Of a stretch of DNA of 52,488 bases, positions 39,001 through 47,605 are shown piece after piece (positions within the stretch are counted from its first letter, which is position 1; every line of letters begins with the position of its first letter). The notes beneath the pieces are model-generated. The model was not told the origin of the DNA. It did not search any database and saw only the letters and a program-made list of their open reading frames with translations. This stretch comes from Candidatus Anaerobiospirillum merdipullorum (GTDB lineage: Bacteria > Pseudomonadota > Gammaproteobacteria > Enterobacterales > Succinivibrionaceae). The DNA is taken from assembly GCA_018883895.1 (NCBI GenBank), contig JAHLFG010000032.1, positions 1 to 52,488 of the forward strand, given 5' to 3'. The position numbers and the translations under genes were made by a program.

Positions 39001-39119
39001 GCTAAAGCCTCGGCATCTAAGTCAGGCTCGTCCACGCGTACTTCGTCTTGGTCGCGCTTGGCGCTTAGTATTTGCTTTTCTTGTTGCGTCAGCGGTTTGT
39101 CATACCACCCCGATTGCAT
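36009..39119 (-). CDS. PLD-like / SF2 helicase / DUF3427 protein
   Basis: A 1036-residue multi-domain protein. After an N-terminal helical region comes a phospholipase D-like nuclease domain (about 110-260) with one HxK motif in MHAKGYLF and GSSNLSAMAL. Next is a superfamily 2 helicase with Walker A AATGTGKT (about 334-341), DEVH (about 432-435), GLTATPERMDG, and motif VI QQLGRGLRR. The C-terminal third fits DUF3427. This architecture is known from databases as a restriction-like helicase and is often discussed near defence genes, but I see no methylase or other partner. The start at 39119 has GGAGG just upstream; an ATG four codons earlier is the alternative. Confidence 0.85.
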   Translation of the reverse strand: MQSGWYDKPLTQQEKQILSAKRDQDEVRVDEPDLDAEALAALLTTFIHPLIEDALGKGDTQQAAALIDKILATLQVGERISQPLKILRYYFASGMVPGNFDKSFVPSLPLSEHALFTGRGGQSMLAALKEELQTADEAWLVVSFIRASAVKILEDDLRRFCNAGHKLYVLGTTYTGATQAQAVATLLTLPNCQVRISFDSLQTRMHAKGYLFVRHSGFSTAFVGSSNLSAMALTKGLEWNLRISAYREPQLFDRLLAACRAYCSDDSFVCITPHNLEHLQEVLARERQNYGRVGTTFDADGGQFKPELFPHQRQILRQLQAQRATGNYRNLVVAATGTGKTMLAAFDFYAFTREHPQARLLFVAHRVEILQQAQATFARVLSWSDNGEILNAEQKPTQWQYVFASISTLNRLDLKSHPYLSDPKYFSYIVIDEVHHGMAHSYERLFDRHYFDPQILLGLTATPERMDGRDLLPHFNHTISAEIRLPEAIERGLLVPFIYYGVSDNVDLKQVAWKRGNYDTHELGDLYTKGELARARADLIINKVRQFTDGEVDRLHALGFCVNISHAKFMADCFNQAGIPSKAVHSELTDPKERKLALEALKSGEVKFLFTVDMFNEGVDIPCVNVVIFLRPTQSLTIFIQQLGRGLRRYEEGHKEALLVLDFIGQANKEYDFAAKFNAMLTRPSAIKEQIKRGFPDLPLGCALSLERKAKEAILETLSVGQSKDEYLLSQYQRLSAQLQRKPAYNEFFDLLYLNPALLYAKRKSKQINSFYRLQRLAGEQVELSNAVLEEEVCSACLRLRHVNDVKLIHTILQYLDKGMAGLDALQMRYLQMFYVSLFDKQPSKTDMAWQAALEPVRQVRALKDEICGLMHYRLSHAALSEESFVTRLPLTVYGTYTTQQALCAGGISLSQKMNGVSFSNSFNSDFIFVTLQKERGFGRRTRYADGVLDKQHLHWQSPNATKPDSGVGRRYVDPKARKIIFVRTVKEEGSALPMPYTCLGTGHCQSYSGSKPISMQLRLDHPIPDVFLGLGTMPS

Positions 39120-39193
39120 CCTGCCCTCCATAAGTTAGCCTACTGCAGCTAATTATGGCAGCACTGCGCGCACATGAAAAGTAAAATGCAAAC

Positions 39194-39218
39194 GGCCGCC
39201 CGGAAATCCCGTGCGGCC
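39194..39218 (-). terminator. Hairpin after glycogen phosphorylase
   Basis: GGCCGC and GCGGCC pair around a 13-base loop that can itself pair, about 46 bases after the glgP stop. The minus-strand tail GTTTGCATTTT is only moderately T-rich. Confidence 0.5.
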
Positions 39219-39263
39219 GCGGTTTTAACTGCAAAGCTACTCTAGTAGCTTAAAACTTAAGGC

Positions 39264-41819
39264 TTACTTAACGTCCTTAATCTCACAGCTCTTTAAGTTC
39301 CAGATATGGTGTGCATAGTCTTCAATGGCACGATCGGAGCTGAACTTGCCCATCGAGGCGGAGTTCATGATCGCAGCCTGAGCCCAGCGAGCCTTATCTT
39401 GATACATCTCTTCCACGCGCTTGTGAGCGGCGCAATAGCTCTCAAAGTCGGCTAAGACTAAGAACGGATCGCCACCGTCAAGCAGCGAGCGCTTGATGGA
39501 AGATAAAGCGCCCATTTCACCCGGGGTAAAGTAGTCGCTATCGAACCAATCCAGCACCGCCTTGAGGTCGGGGTTGGCATTGTAGTAATTCCACGGGTTG
39601 TAACCCTTGGCCTTAAGTTCATGCACCTCAGAGACCGACAGACCGAAGATGAAGTTGTTCTCAATGCCAGCTTCAGCCACAATCTCGATATTCGCACCGT
39701 CCATGGTACCTAAGGTTAAAGCACCATTGATGGAGAACTTCATATTAGAAGTACCAGAGGCCTCATAGCCAGCAGTCGAAATCTGCTCGGAGACATCGGC
39801 AGCCGGAATAATCTTCTCGGCCAGCGACACACGGTAGTTGGGGATAAAGACTACCTTGAGCTGATTGTGAATGCGATGATCGTTATTGATACGCTCGGCC
39901 ACCGCATTGATGGCGTAAATAATATCCTTAGCTAAGGTGTAAGCCGGAGCGGCCTTGGCACCAAAGATAAAGACCTGCGGCACAATCTTCAGCGACGGAT
40001 CGGATAAGAGCTTGCGATACAGATGCATGATGTAGAGCAAGTTCAAGTGCTGACGCTTGTACTCGTGCAAACGCTTGACTTGCACATCAAAGATGGCATC
40101 CGGAGAAACTTCTACCTGGCATAAGCGCTTGATCTCTTGCGCCAGACGCTCTTTGTTGTGACGCTTAATTTCCATAAAGCGCTCTTGATAGGCAGGATCA
40201 GAGGCATACGGACGTAAAGCAGCACAGGCCTCTAAGTGCAAAGGCCAATCCTTACCGGCCACTTCATCATAGAGCTTGGCCAGCTCCGGGTTGCAGGCTA
40301 ATAACCAACGACGCGGGGTCACACCATTGGTGACATTGCAGAATTTAGTCGGCCACAGCGCATCAAATTCCGGGAAGAGATCTTCCTTAACGAGCTTGGA
40401 GTGAATCTCGGCCACGCCATTGACATGATGCGACGCGATGACGCACAAATTAGCCATGCGGACCTTCTTGACCATGCCCTCTTCAATGATGGAGAGCTTA
40501 GCCTTCTTATCATTGTCGCCCGGCCACATGCTTTCCACCGGACCATTTAAGAAGCGATAGTTGATCTCATAAATGATCTCTAAGTGACGCGGCAGTAACT
40601 TCTCAAAGAGATAAACCGGCCACTTCTCTAAGGCTTCAGGTAATAAGGTGTGGTTGGTGTAGGCAAAGACCTCGGTCACCAGCTTCCACGCATTATCCCA
40701 AGGCAGACCTTCTTCGTCGACCAATAAGCGCATTAACTCCGGAATAGCGATCGCCGGATGAGTGTCATTGAGCTGAATGGCAATCATATTGGCAAAATCG
40801 CTGTAATCGTGGTGATGCGAGCGATTGTAACGACGCAGAATGTCGCGCAGCGAGCAGGCACAGAAGAAGTACTGTTGCGTTAAGCGTAACATCTTGCCCG
40901 CTTCAGTGGAGTCATTGGGGTAGAGCACCTTGGAAATAGCTTCAGCGGCAGCCTTTTCTTCCTGCGCGTCGACATAACCACCGGCATTGAACACGTCCCA
41001 GTTAAATGACTCGGTAGCACGGCTTTCCCATAAACGTAAAATGGTCACCGAGGAGGCACGGAAGCCTACCACCGGGATATCCCAAGGTACACCCTTGATG
41101 ATATGTGCCGGGTGCCATACCTTACGAATGGAATCATCCGGACCATGTTGCGTCTCGACATAACCGCCAATTGGAATATTCTGTACCGACTCCGGACGGC
41201 ACACTTCCCACGGGCAGCCATATTCACGCCAGCTATCAGGGCGCTCGACCTGCTTGCCGCCACGGATCTCCTGACGGAACAGACCGTTTTCATAGTGAAT
41301 GCCATAGCCCACCGACGGATAGTCTAAGGTGGCCAGCGAATCGATATAGCAAGCAGCTAAACGGCCTAAACCGCCGTTGCCCAAAGCCATATCCGGCTCT
41401 TCATCGCAAATTTCATTGATATCGACACCCAAGTCATTTAAGGCTTGCTTGGCCGTCGAATAAATCTCTAAATTGCACAGATTGTTAACCGTCAATCTGC
41501 CCATTAAAAATTCTGCGGATAAGTAATTGATGGCGCGAGTGTCTTTCTGGGCATGGGTAAATTGAGTTTGCGTCAGGCGCTCAAAAATCAGCTCATTTAC
41601 CGCCGCTACCACTGCCTGCCACCAGGCTAAACGGCTTGCTTTTTGTTCTGACGTACCGATGGTGCAGCGCAGATGATGAACAATACTCTGCTTTAATTCC
41701 TCGACACTCGGCTGCCAGGATGGCTGCTGTTTTACCGTGGATGCTACTGCAGTGGCAACAGTCTTCTTTGCCGCCGGGGTAGTCTTTCGCGCGGGTTTAG
41801 TTGAATGTTTAACGGCCAT
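39264..41819 (-). CDS. glgP: Glycogen/starch/alpha-glucan phosphorylase
   Basis: A GT35 phosphorylase that releases glucose 1-phosphate from alpha-1,4-glucans. The 851-residue protein has the signature EASGTSNMKFSINGALTLG, in which K694 would hold pyridoxal phosphate, plus ALGNGGLGRLAACYIDSLAT and NDTHPAIAIPELMRLL. The E. coli enzymes are about 800-815 residues. The extra length is an Ala/Lys/Thr-rich N-terminal extension (about 1-35) of low complexity. GGGAGG precedes the ATG at 41819; the frame is open four codons further. No other glycogen gene is adjacent. GlgP and MalP cannot be separated firmly by eye. Confidence 0.93.
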   Translation of the reverse strand: MAVKHSTKPARKTTPAAKKTVATAVASTVKQQPSWQPSVEELKQSIVHHLRCTIGTSEQKASRLAWWQAVVAAVNELIFERLTQTQFTHAQKDTRAINYLSAEFLMGRLTVNNLCNLEIYSTAKQALNDLGVDINEICDEEPDMALGNGGLGRLAACYIDSLATLDYPSVGYGIHYENGLFRQEIRGGKQVERPDSWREYGCPWEVCRPESVQNIPIGGYVETQHGPDDSIRKVWHPAHIIKGVPWDIPVVGFRASSVTILRLWESRATESFNWDVFNAGGYVDAQEEKAAAEAISKVLYPNDSTEAGKMLRLTQQYFFCACSLRDILRRYNRSHHHDYSDFANMIAIQLNDTHPAIAIPELMRLLVDEEGLPWDNAWKLVTEVFAYTNHTLLPEALEKWPVYLFEKLLPRHLEIIYEINYRFLNGPVESMWPGDNDKKAKLSIIEEGMVKKVRMANLCVIASHHVNGVAEIHSKLVKEDLFPEFDALWPTKFCNVTNGVTPRRWLLACNPELAKLYDEVAGKDWPLHLEACAALRPYASDPAYQERFMEIKRHNKERLAQEIKRLCQVEVSPDAIFDVQVKRLHEYKRQHLNLLYIMHLYRKLLSDPSLKIVPQVFIFGAKAAPAYTLAKDIIYAINAVAERINNDHRIHNQLKVVFIPNYRVSLAEKIIPAADVSEQISTAGYEASGTSNMKFSINGALTLGTMDGANIEIVAEAGIENNFIFGLSVSEVHELKAKGYNPWNYYNANPDLKAVLDWFDSDYFTPGEMGALSSIKRSLLDGGDPFLVLADFESYCAAHKRVEEMYQDKARWAQAAIMNSASMGKFSSDRAIEDYAHHIWNLKSCEIKDVK

Positions 41820-42075
41820 TTTCCCTCCCACAGTTGGCAGGATTCAGCCCCTGCTAAATCCCATACTTGTGGCCTAATAAAAAGACATGAGTATAATTTT
41901 TTGATTGTTTCAAAATTACTACTCACAGCCTTCGCGATTATACACTAAACCGCCCGCCCCATGTGTAAAAAGCGCATATATGTCACAAAAAAGGCGCTTG
42001 CTTTAATGAGCATGTACCTAAAGTTTACCGTCCATTTACCGCTACTTCTGTGCTTTTACCAAAGGGCTTTAAGGC
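41820..42075. other. Gap between parE and glgP with possible glgP promoter
   Basis: On the minus strand a -10-like TATACT lies at 41890-41895, about 65 bases before the glgP start, in an AT-rich stretch without a good -35. I see no hairpin after parE. Confidence 0.4.
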
Positions 42076-43995
42076 TTAATCTAAAAGCTCTGCCTTATCG
42101 CCGTTTTGCTCTAACCACTGTCGCCTATCAGCCGCACGCTTTTTGGACAGGAGCATGTCAAGTAAGGACATGGCTACCTCTTCATTGTCGGCACTTAAGG
42201 TAAGTTGCATTAAGCGACGTGATTTGGGGTCTAAGGTCGTCTCACGCAGTTGCGCCGGATTCATTTCGCCCAGACCCTTAAAACGCTGAATCTTAATATT
42301 TTCTTGTTTATAGCCCTTGCGTTTTAATTGTTTGACCTTGAGGTTTAATTCCTCATCATCGAGCGCATATTCCTTCAATTTACCGCAATCTAAGCGATAT
42401 AAAGGCGGGCAGGCCACATAAACATGCCCCGCTTTGACCAATTGCGGGAAATGTTTGACAAAAAGCGCACATAAAAGCGTGCCAATATGTAGTCCATCGG
42501 AGTCGGCATCGGCCAAAATACAAATCTTGCCATAACGCAGCGTACTTAAATCGCTACTATCAGGCTCCAGCCCCATCGCCACCGCAATGGCGCGAATTTC
42601 TTCGGATAAGAGCGCCGTATGGGCCGAGACTTCCCAGGTATTTAAAATCTTACCGCGCAACGGCAAGATGGCCTGAAAAGAGGCGTCACGGGCCTGGCGC
42701 GCTGAGCCTCCGGCGGAGTCACCTTCCACAATAAAAAGCTCCCCCAATGAGGGATCGGTACTGGTGCAGTCGACCAATTTACCCGGCAATTGCGGCCCAC
42801 GGACCAGCTTTTTGCGCTCCACCACTTTGGCTGCGGCCTCACGGCCCTTGGCAGCGGCAATGACCAGGTTGGCAAGCTGCTTGCCGGTCTCAACATCAGA
42901 GTTTAAATAGAGGGCAAATCTATCTTTAACAATACTCTCAACCAAGGTTGCGCATTGGCGGGAGGAGAGTTTTTCCTTGGTTTGGCCGGCAAATTGCGGA
43001 TCGTGAATCTTAACGGCCAAGACAAAGGAGCAATGTTGCCAAATATCATCGGGGGTAAGTTTTAAATTGCGCGGCAAAAGATTGTGTAAATCACAAAACT
43101 CGCGCATCGCGATGATAAGTCCCTGCCGAAAGCCATTGACATGGGTGCCCCCTTCCGGGGTAGGAATTAAATTGACATAACTTTCGCGAAAAGGCTCGTT
43201 ATTGCCCTCTACCTGCCATTGCACCGCAAAGGCCACTTCACTGTCCTTTTCGGCCACACTCTCGCTATAGGGGGTAGCGGGGCATAATTTAAGCTCCTGC
43301 GGTAAGTTTTGGGTCAAATACTCATCTAATTTGCCGGTAAAGCACCAGGTATTGGTGGTGCCATCATTTTCATTGACAAAGACCACCTTAAGGCCCGGGC
43401 ATAATACTGCCTTGGCCTTGAGTAAATGTAACAGTCTTGGGGCAATAAAATGCGGCACATCAAAGTATTGCGCATCCGGCCAAAAGCGTACCGTACTGCC
43501 ATGGGCATTTTTGGCACACGTGCCACATTGATGGAGCTCTTCGACCTTTTCCCCATGGGCATAGGCAATCGTCCATTGCACGCCCTTGCGCTTAACCCAA
43601 GCCTCAAGACGGGTGGAAAGTGCATTAACCACACTGACGCCCACGCCATGTAAACCACCGGAGAAGGCATAGGCGGCATCGTTAAATTTGCCTCCGGCAT
43701 GTAAGCGCCCAAAGATAAGTTCAATTGCCGGTACTTTTTCGGTAGGATGCAGATCAACCGGCATGCCGCGGCCATCATCCTCCACTTCAAGCGAGCCATC
43801 TTGATGCAAGGTAACTTTAATATTGCGGCAAAAACCGGCTAAAGCTTCATCAACGGCATTATCAATGACCTCCATCGCCAAATGATTGGGATTTTGGGTA
43901 TCGGTATACATGCCCGGGCGGCGTCGTACCGGCTCTAGACCTTGTAAAACCTCAATTGCGGATCCGTCGTATGCTTCTATCTGTTGCGCTACCAT
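42076..43995 (-). CDS. parE: DNA topoisomerase IV subunit B
   Basis: ParE is the ATPase subunit of topoisomerase IV, which decatenates replicated chromosomes. The 639-residue protein shows LEPVRRRPGMYTDT at about 20, the GHKL ATP site SGGLHGVGVSVVNALS, and the Toprim motifs EGDSAGGSARQARD and ADADSDGLHIGTLL. The PGMYTDT and length favour ParE over GyrB. GAGGGAGAG lies before the ATG. It begins only 28 bases after the histidine kinase stop and so is probably co-transcribed with the genes upstream. Confidence 0.95.
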   Translation of the reverse strand: MVAQQIEAYDGSAIEVLQGLEPVRRRPGMYTDTQNPNHLAMEVIDNAVDEALAGFCRNIKVTLHQDGSLEVEDDGRGMPVDLHPTEKVPAIELIFGRLHAGGKFNDAAYAFSGGLHGVGVSVVNALSTRLEAWVKRKGVQWTIAYAHGEKVEELHQCGTCAKNAHGSTVRFWPDAQYFDVPHFIAPRLLHLLKAKAVLCPGLKVVFVNENDGTTNTWCFTGKLDEYLTQNLPQELKLCPATPYSESVAEKDSEVAFAVQWQVEGNNEPFRESYVNLIPTPEGGTHVNGFRQGLIIAMREFCDLHNLLPRNLKLTPDDIWQHCSFVLAVKIHDPQFAGQTKEKLSSRQCATLVESIVKDRFALYLNSDVETGKQLANLVIAAAKGREAAAKVVERKKLVRGPQLPGKLVDCTSTDPSLGELFIVEGDSAGGSARQARDASFQAILPLRGKILNTWEVSAHTALLSEEIRAIAVAMGLEPDSSDLSTLRYGKICILADADSDGLHIGTLLCALFVKHFPQLVKAGHVYVACPPLYRLDCGKLKEYALDDEELNLKVKQLKRKGYKQENIKIQRFKGLGEMNPAQLRETTLDPKSRRLMQLTLSADNEEVAMSLLDMLLSKKRAADRRQWLEQNGDKAELLD

Positions 43996-44023
43996 GCTCT
44001 CTCCCTCTTAAGAATGGCTGATT

Positions 44024-45463
44024 TTAGCACATCAATAAAAGTGCGGCCTCAAGTCCCCCAGTGGAGCGATTGTTCAGGCTCAGTTTACCCTGTAGCCGCT
44101 GCGCTGCCGCCTTGGCAATAGCCAGGCCTAGGCCGGTACCGGCCACCGTTTCTCTATCTCCTTTAACGCGAAAGAAGGGCTCAAAGATAGACTTTAATGC
44201 CGCCTCCGGAATACCGGGTCCATTATCGCGTACCCCCACCTTAAGCTCACCGCCGGTGGCCGGAGCCGGGGCTGGGGTGAAGCTGACAAAAAGATCGACC
44301 CGTCCCTGCACCGGGGTGTACTTCAAGGCATTGGAGGCTAAGTTATAGAGCACGGTCTTAAGCTCATTGCGCAATAAGGTAACCTGTAAATCAGCCTTAC
44401 CCTCCAGGCCAAAATCAATCTCCTTTTCATCGGCAATCGGGCCTAATTCTTCTAAGATCTCAATGAGGACATCTTGCAAATTAAAGGTCTGCGGCGCCTG
44501 TTGCTGCTGATGTTGTAGCCGCGCCAAGGTCAACAAATCATGCATCAATTGCGTCTCTCGCGCGATGCCTTGCTGTAATTGCCGCACCTTAAGCGCCACT
44601 TCAGGGGTGAGTGGGGCATTTAATAAGTTCTCTGCCTGTAGCGATAAGGCGGTAAGCGGCGTGCGCATTTCATGGGCGGCATCAGCAATAAAGCGTTGCT
44701 TTACGTGGATACTTTCGGCAATGCGCGCGAGCATGCCATTTAAGGCTTCAATAAAGGCATGTAACTCGGTGGGGATCTGCCCGCCCTTATCGACAATCGG
44801 GCTTAAATCATGCTCATCGCGCCGTCTGATGGCCGCTGCTAAACGATTGACCGCTCCAAAGAGCACGCTTACGGCCAAGGCCGCCAAGACACAGTAAATG
44901 ACCGAGAGCGCGGCAAATTGCGTCATCGACAATTGTAAGGCCTCGGTGGAAATAGCGGCACCTGAAGAAAGCGGACGTGCCACCATAAAGCGCTGACCGT
45001 CTAATTTAGTTGATACCATGACGCGCACGCGACTATCGCCCATTAAGACGGTATACAAACCATCGGGCGCGCCGATGGGCATATAGACAGCGTCGCCGGC
45101 CTTACCAATTAATGGGGCAATGACAATATCAAAGCGCTCAGTATTTAAATCACTCAAAGAAGGTACCGGGCGCATCTGCTGACGTAGCCGCATGCGTCGA
45201 AAGGCGCGCTCATGGCGATGGCGCGGTCCTTCCCAACGCCTGGGGATCAACATATTATAGTTAATCACCACCGCAGCGATTTGATGGAGCTCTTCATCAA
45301 TAAAGTCCTGCATTTCCGCACGCATGGCCGCATAGGTATAGGCACTAGCCGCCGCACCGGTAAGCAGGCTGATACCACAGACCGCGGCAATCAAACGCCA
45401 ACGCAGCGAATGGCGTACATGGCTTAGCAGATCCTTTAAGGAGCGGCTTTGGCGACCTTCCAC
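44024..45463 (-). CDS. Sensor histidine kinase (QseC-like)
   Basis: A 479-residue inner-membrane kinase. Membrane helices lie at about 19-46 and 178-208, with a periplasmic sensor part of about 130 residues rich in Arg/His (RRWEGPRHRHERAFRRMRLR, shown in full as a 20-residue stretch). A HAMP-like linker, the H-box AAHEMRTPLTAL (H264), N-box LYNLASNALKYTP, and G-boxes VRDNGPGIPE and GTGLGLAIAKAAA follow. It resembles QseC/PmrB-type kinases. The start is GTG and overlaps the response regulator gene by 28 bases. The signal is unknown. Confidence 0.9.
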   Translation of the reverse strand: MEGRQSRSLKDLLSHVRHSLRWRLIAAVCGISLLTGAAASAYTYAAMRAEMQDFIDEELHQIAAVVINYNMLIPRRWEGPRHRHERAFRRMRLRQQMRPVPSLSDLNTERFDIVIAPLIGKAGDAVYMPIGAPDGLYTVLMGDSRVRVMVSTKLDGQRFMVARPLSSGAAISTEALQLSMTQFAALSVIYCVLAALAVSVLFGAVNRLAAAIRRRDEHDLSPIVDKGGQIPTELHAFIEALNGMLARIAESIHVKQRFIADAAHEMRTPLTALSLQAENLLNAPLTPEVALKVRQLQQGIARETQLMHDLLTLARLQHQQQQAPQTFNLQDVLIEILEELGPIADEKEIDFGLEGKADLQVTLLRNELKTVLYNLASNALKYTPVQGRVDLFVSFTPAPAPATGGELKVGVRDNGPGIPEAALKSIFEPFFRVKGDRETVAGTGLGLAIAKAAAQRLQGKLSLNNRSTGGLEAALLLMC

Positions 45464-46125
45464 CCCACCCCCCGCACATTCTTCACTACTTGCGCGCCGA
45501 CCTTTTTACGTAAGGTATGGATGATGTATTCTAAGGCATTGCTTTCAATATCATCATCATAGCTATAGATGCGCTCTTCTAAGGCCTCACGTGACAACAC
45601 CGCCCCGGGCCGTTGCAATAGCGCTTGCAACAGCGCAAACTCGCGCCCGGTCAATTCCACGCGGCGCATACTACCATCGGGATTTTTTACCTGCGCCTCA
45701 TGCGTAACCACATCCAAGGTCACCTCACCATTGCTAAGTTCATTGACCCCCGTCACGGCATTGCCCTGCGCCCGGCGCAGTACCGCACGAATGCGCGCCA
45801 TTAACTCACTTAAGGCAAAAGGTTTGACAATATAATCATCCGCGCCTCTATCCAGGCCCCCGACCTTATCCGTCAAACCATCGCGCGCGGTAAGGATAAT
45901 TACCGGGGTAGTAATTTTCTCTCGGCGCCAGGCAGATAGCAGGCTCATACCGTCCATCCCCGGTAAACCCAAATCGAGCAAAATACAATCATAGCTGACG
46001 CTTTGGGGAGCATAGAGCGCCTCACGCCCATCGGTAAACCAATCTACCGCCAAGGACTGTTGATTAAGTCCCTCTTGTACCGCCTGCCCAATCATGCGGT
46101 CATCTTCTACTAATAATATGCGCAT
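45436..46125 (-). CDS. OmpR-family response regulator (QseB-like)
   Basis: A 229-residue DNA-binding response regulator. The receiver domain has the acidic pocket VEDD, phospho-acceptor D51 in ILLDLGLPG, and the switch residues T/K in ILTAR and DDYIVKPF. The winged-helix domain has LTGREFALLQALLQRPG and IHTLRKKVG...NVRGVGWKV. It pairs with the overlapping kinase gene. AGAGG lies 7 bases before the ATG. The pair is inserted between yqiA and parE, 68 bases after the yqiA stop. Confidence 0.93.
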   Translation of the reverse strand: MRILLVEDDRMIGQAVQEGLNQQSLAVDWFTDGREALYAPQSVSYDCILLDLGLPGMDGMSLLSAWRREKITTPVIILTARDGLTDKVGGLDRGADDYIVKPFALSELMARIRAVLRRAQGNAVTGVNELSNGEVTLDVVTHEAQVKNPDGSMRRVELTGREFALLQALLQRPGAVLSREALEERIYSYDDDIESNALEYIIHTLRKKVGAQVVKNVRGVGWKVAKAAP

Positions 46126-46193
46126 CCCGTGGCCTCTTTATGCTTTAAGTTTAAGCTACAATTCTATTATGCCCTGAGCGCATTAGCGCAAAC

Positions 46194-46781
46194 TTAGTGG
46201 CTCTGTAAAAACCTCAGCCCGTCTGGCACCACCGCGGCAAAGTTATCAAAGGCATGACAACCACCCGTACTTACTTTAATGTCAGCTCCTTGATAAAAGC
46301 TTTGTGCCTGCCTGAAATCTAGCACCTCATCGCCCTCTTGCAACAGCACCAAGTAGCGCGACGGCGTTAAATGCTCTTTAAGCTCCGTCTCAAAATTTTG
46401 CATTAAGGTCACATGTGCCGGTGTCAGGGTAAAGTGCTCGTGGCTGTATGGGTTTTCTTGCTCTTGCCCACTTAATTGTGGAATTAAGGTCGCCGGGCAC
46501 ACACAGGGGTTAATTAAGACTGCCTTAAAGTCAAAGCGCTCGGCAAAGACCGAAGCCCAAAAGCCGCCCATGGAGCTGCCAAACACGCCGATGTCCTCAC
46601 CACTTGCCTTAAGCTTAGTAAAAAAGTCCTGTAAAAAGGCCACCGCCAGATCCGGACGGTCCGGATAATCAGGGGCATGATAAGTGCCGCTAAAATTAAG
46701 CGTAGGCAACATCTGGGCCAAAATCTGCCCTTTTATCGATTTGCCCCCAGACAAAAAGCCGTGCAAATAGACGATATGCAT
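46194..46781 (-). CDS. yqiA: YqiA-family alpha/beta-hydrolase (esterase)
   Basis: A 195-residue small alpha/beta-hydrolase, the length of E. coli YqiA (193). MHIVYLHGFLSGGKSIKG is the oxyanion-side strand and loop, GSSMGGF carries the nucleophile S70, and LLQEGDEVLD and GGCHAFDNF supply the acid and histidine. The ATG at 46781 overlaps the cpdA stop by one base (TAATG). An earlier in-frame start within cpdA would add residues unrelated to the family. The natural substrate is unknown; E. coli YqiA has esterase activity. Confidence 0.93.
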   Translation of the reverse strand: MHIVYLHGFLSGGKSIKGQILAQMLPTLNFSGTYHAPDYPDRPDLAVAFLQDFFTKLKASGEDIGVFGSSMGGFWASVFAERFDFKAVLINPCVCPATLIPQLSGQEQENPYSHEHFTLTPAHVTLMQNFETELKEHLTPSRYLVLLQEGDEVLDFRQAQSFYQGADIKVSTGGCHAFDNFAAVVPDGLRFLQSH

Positions 46782-47605
46782 TAATAACCCTCCACCCCAG
46801 TATCGGGAATAAAGCGCCCGCGCGGTAGACGATGGACTTGCGTCTCCATGGTGCCATCGATATTTAAGGTCAGATAGCGCCAACCCGGGCCTTCGAGGTC
46901 CAAAGAGAAATTATGCGACAAGGGCTCAAATTGAATCGAAGTTGACGGTGAGGCGATATAACGCACCGCCCCTTGCATCACATCCACTTCCTGATGCACA
47001 TGGCCACACAGCACAATGCGCACATTGGGCAAACGTGCTACAAAGGCATTGAACTCATCTTGATTGTGCATGGTCTGGGTATCCAGCCAGCGACTGCCGA
47101 CTAAAAGCGGCAGATGATGGACACAGACCATGGTATGCAAATGGGGATTGTTAAGGCAGCATTCTTTTAAAAAGCTCAGCTCACTGCGCTGAATCCAGCC
47201 ATGCGGGACGGCATAAACTTCTGAGTTTAAGAAGACAAATTGCCAATTACCACAGATGAGGTGGCGTTGTGTATTGACGCCTAAACTTGAGAAGATTCGA
47301 TACATCAAGGGGCCGTCATCATGATTGCCCGGCACAAAGAATACCGGCGCGTGTAAGAGCGCAATCATATGGGCAAAGCGCTGATAGGATTCAGCTGAAT
47401 AGTCCTGTGAAATATCACCGGTAATAAGGACAAAATCAAAGGGCATGCTTTGATTTAAGATGCTTGCCAAGACGGCTTTAAAACTCTCAGCCGTCCGTAC
47501 CCCTAGGAGATTGCCAGCTTCTTCGGCAAACAGATGGATATCAGTAAGCTGTAGTACGCTTATCTGTCCGCTGTTACATCGGGGCTGTAAATACGCTGTC
47601 TCCAT
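46781..47605 (-). CDS. cpdA: 3',5'-cyclic AMP phosphodiesterase
   Basis: CpdA hydrolyses cAMP to AMP and so tempers CRP signalling. The 274-residue metallophosphoesterase has all metal motifs: LTDIHLF, ITGDISQD, VPGNHDD, VCVHHLPLL and LCGHVHQE. Length equals E. coli CpdA (275). It is the first gene of a cpdA-yqiA unit, overlapping yqiA by one base. No good ribosome binding site is visible before its ATG. Confidence 0.95.
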   Translation of the reverse strand: METAYLQPRCNSGQISVLQLTDIHLFAEEAGNLLGVRTAESFKAVLASILNQSMPFDFVLITGDISQDYSAESYQRFAHMIALLHAPVFFVPGNHDDGPLMYRIFSSLGVNTQRHLICGNWQFVFLNSEVYAVPHGWIQRSELSFLKECCLNNPHLHTMVCVHHLPLLVGSRWLDTQTMHNQDEFNAFVARLPNVRIVLCGHVHQEVDVMQGAVRYIASPSTSIQFEPLSHNFSLDLEGPGWRYLTLNIDGTMETQVHRLPRGRFIPDTGVEGY

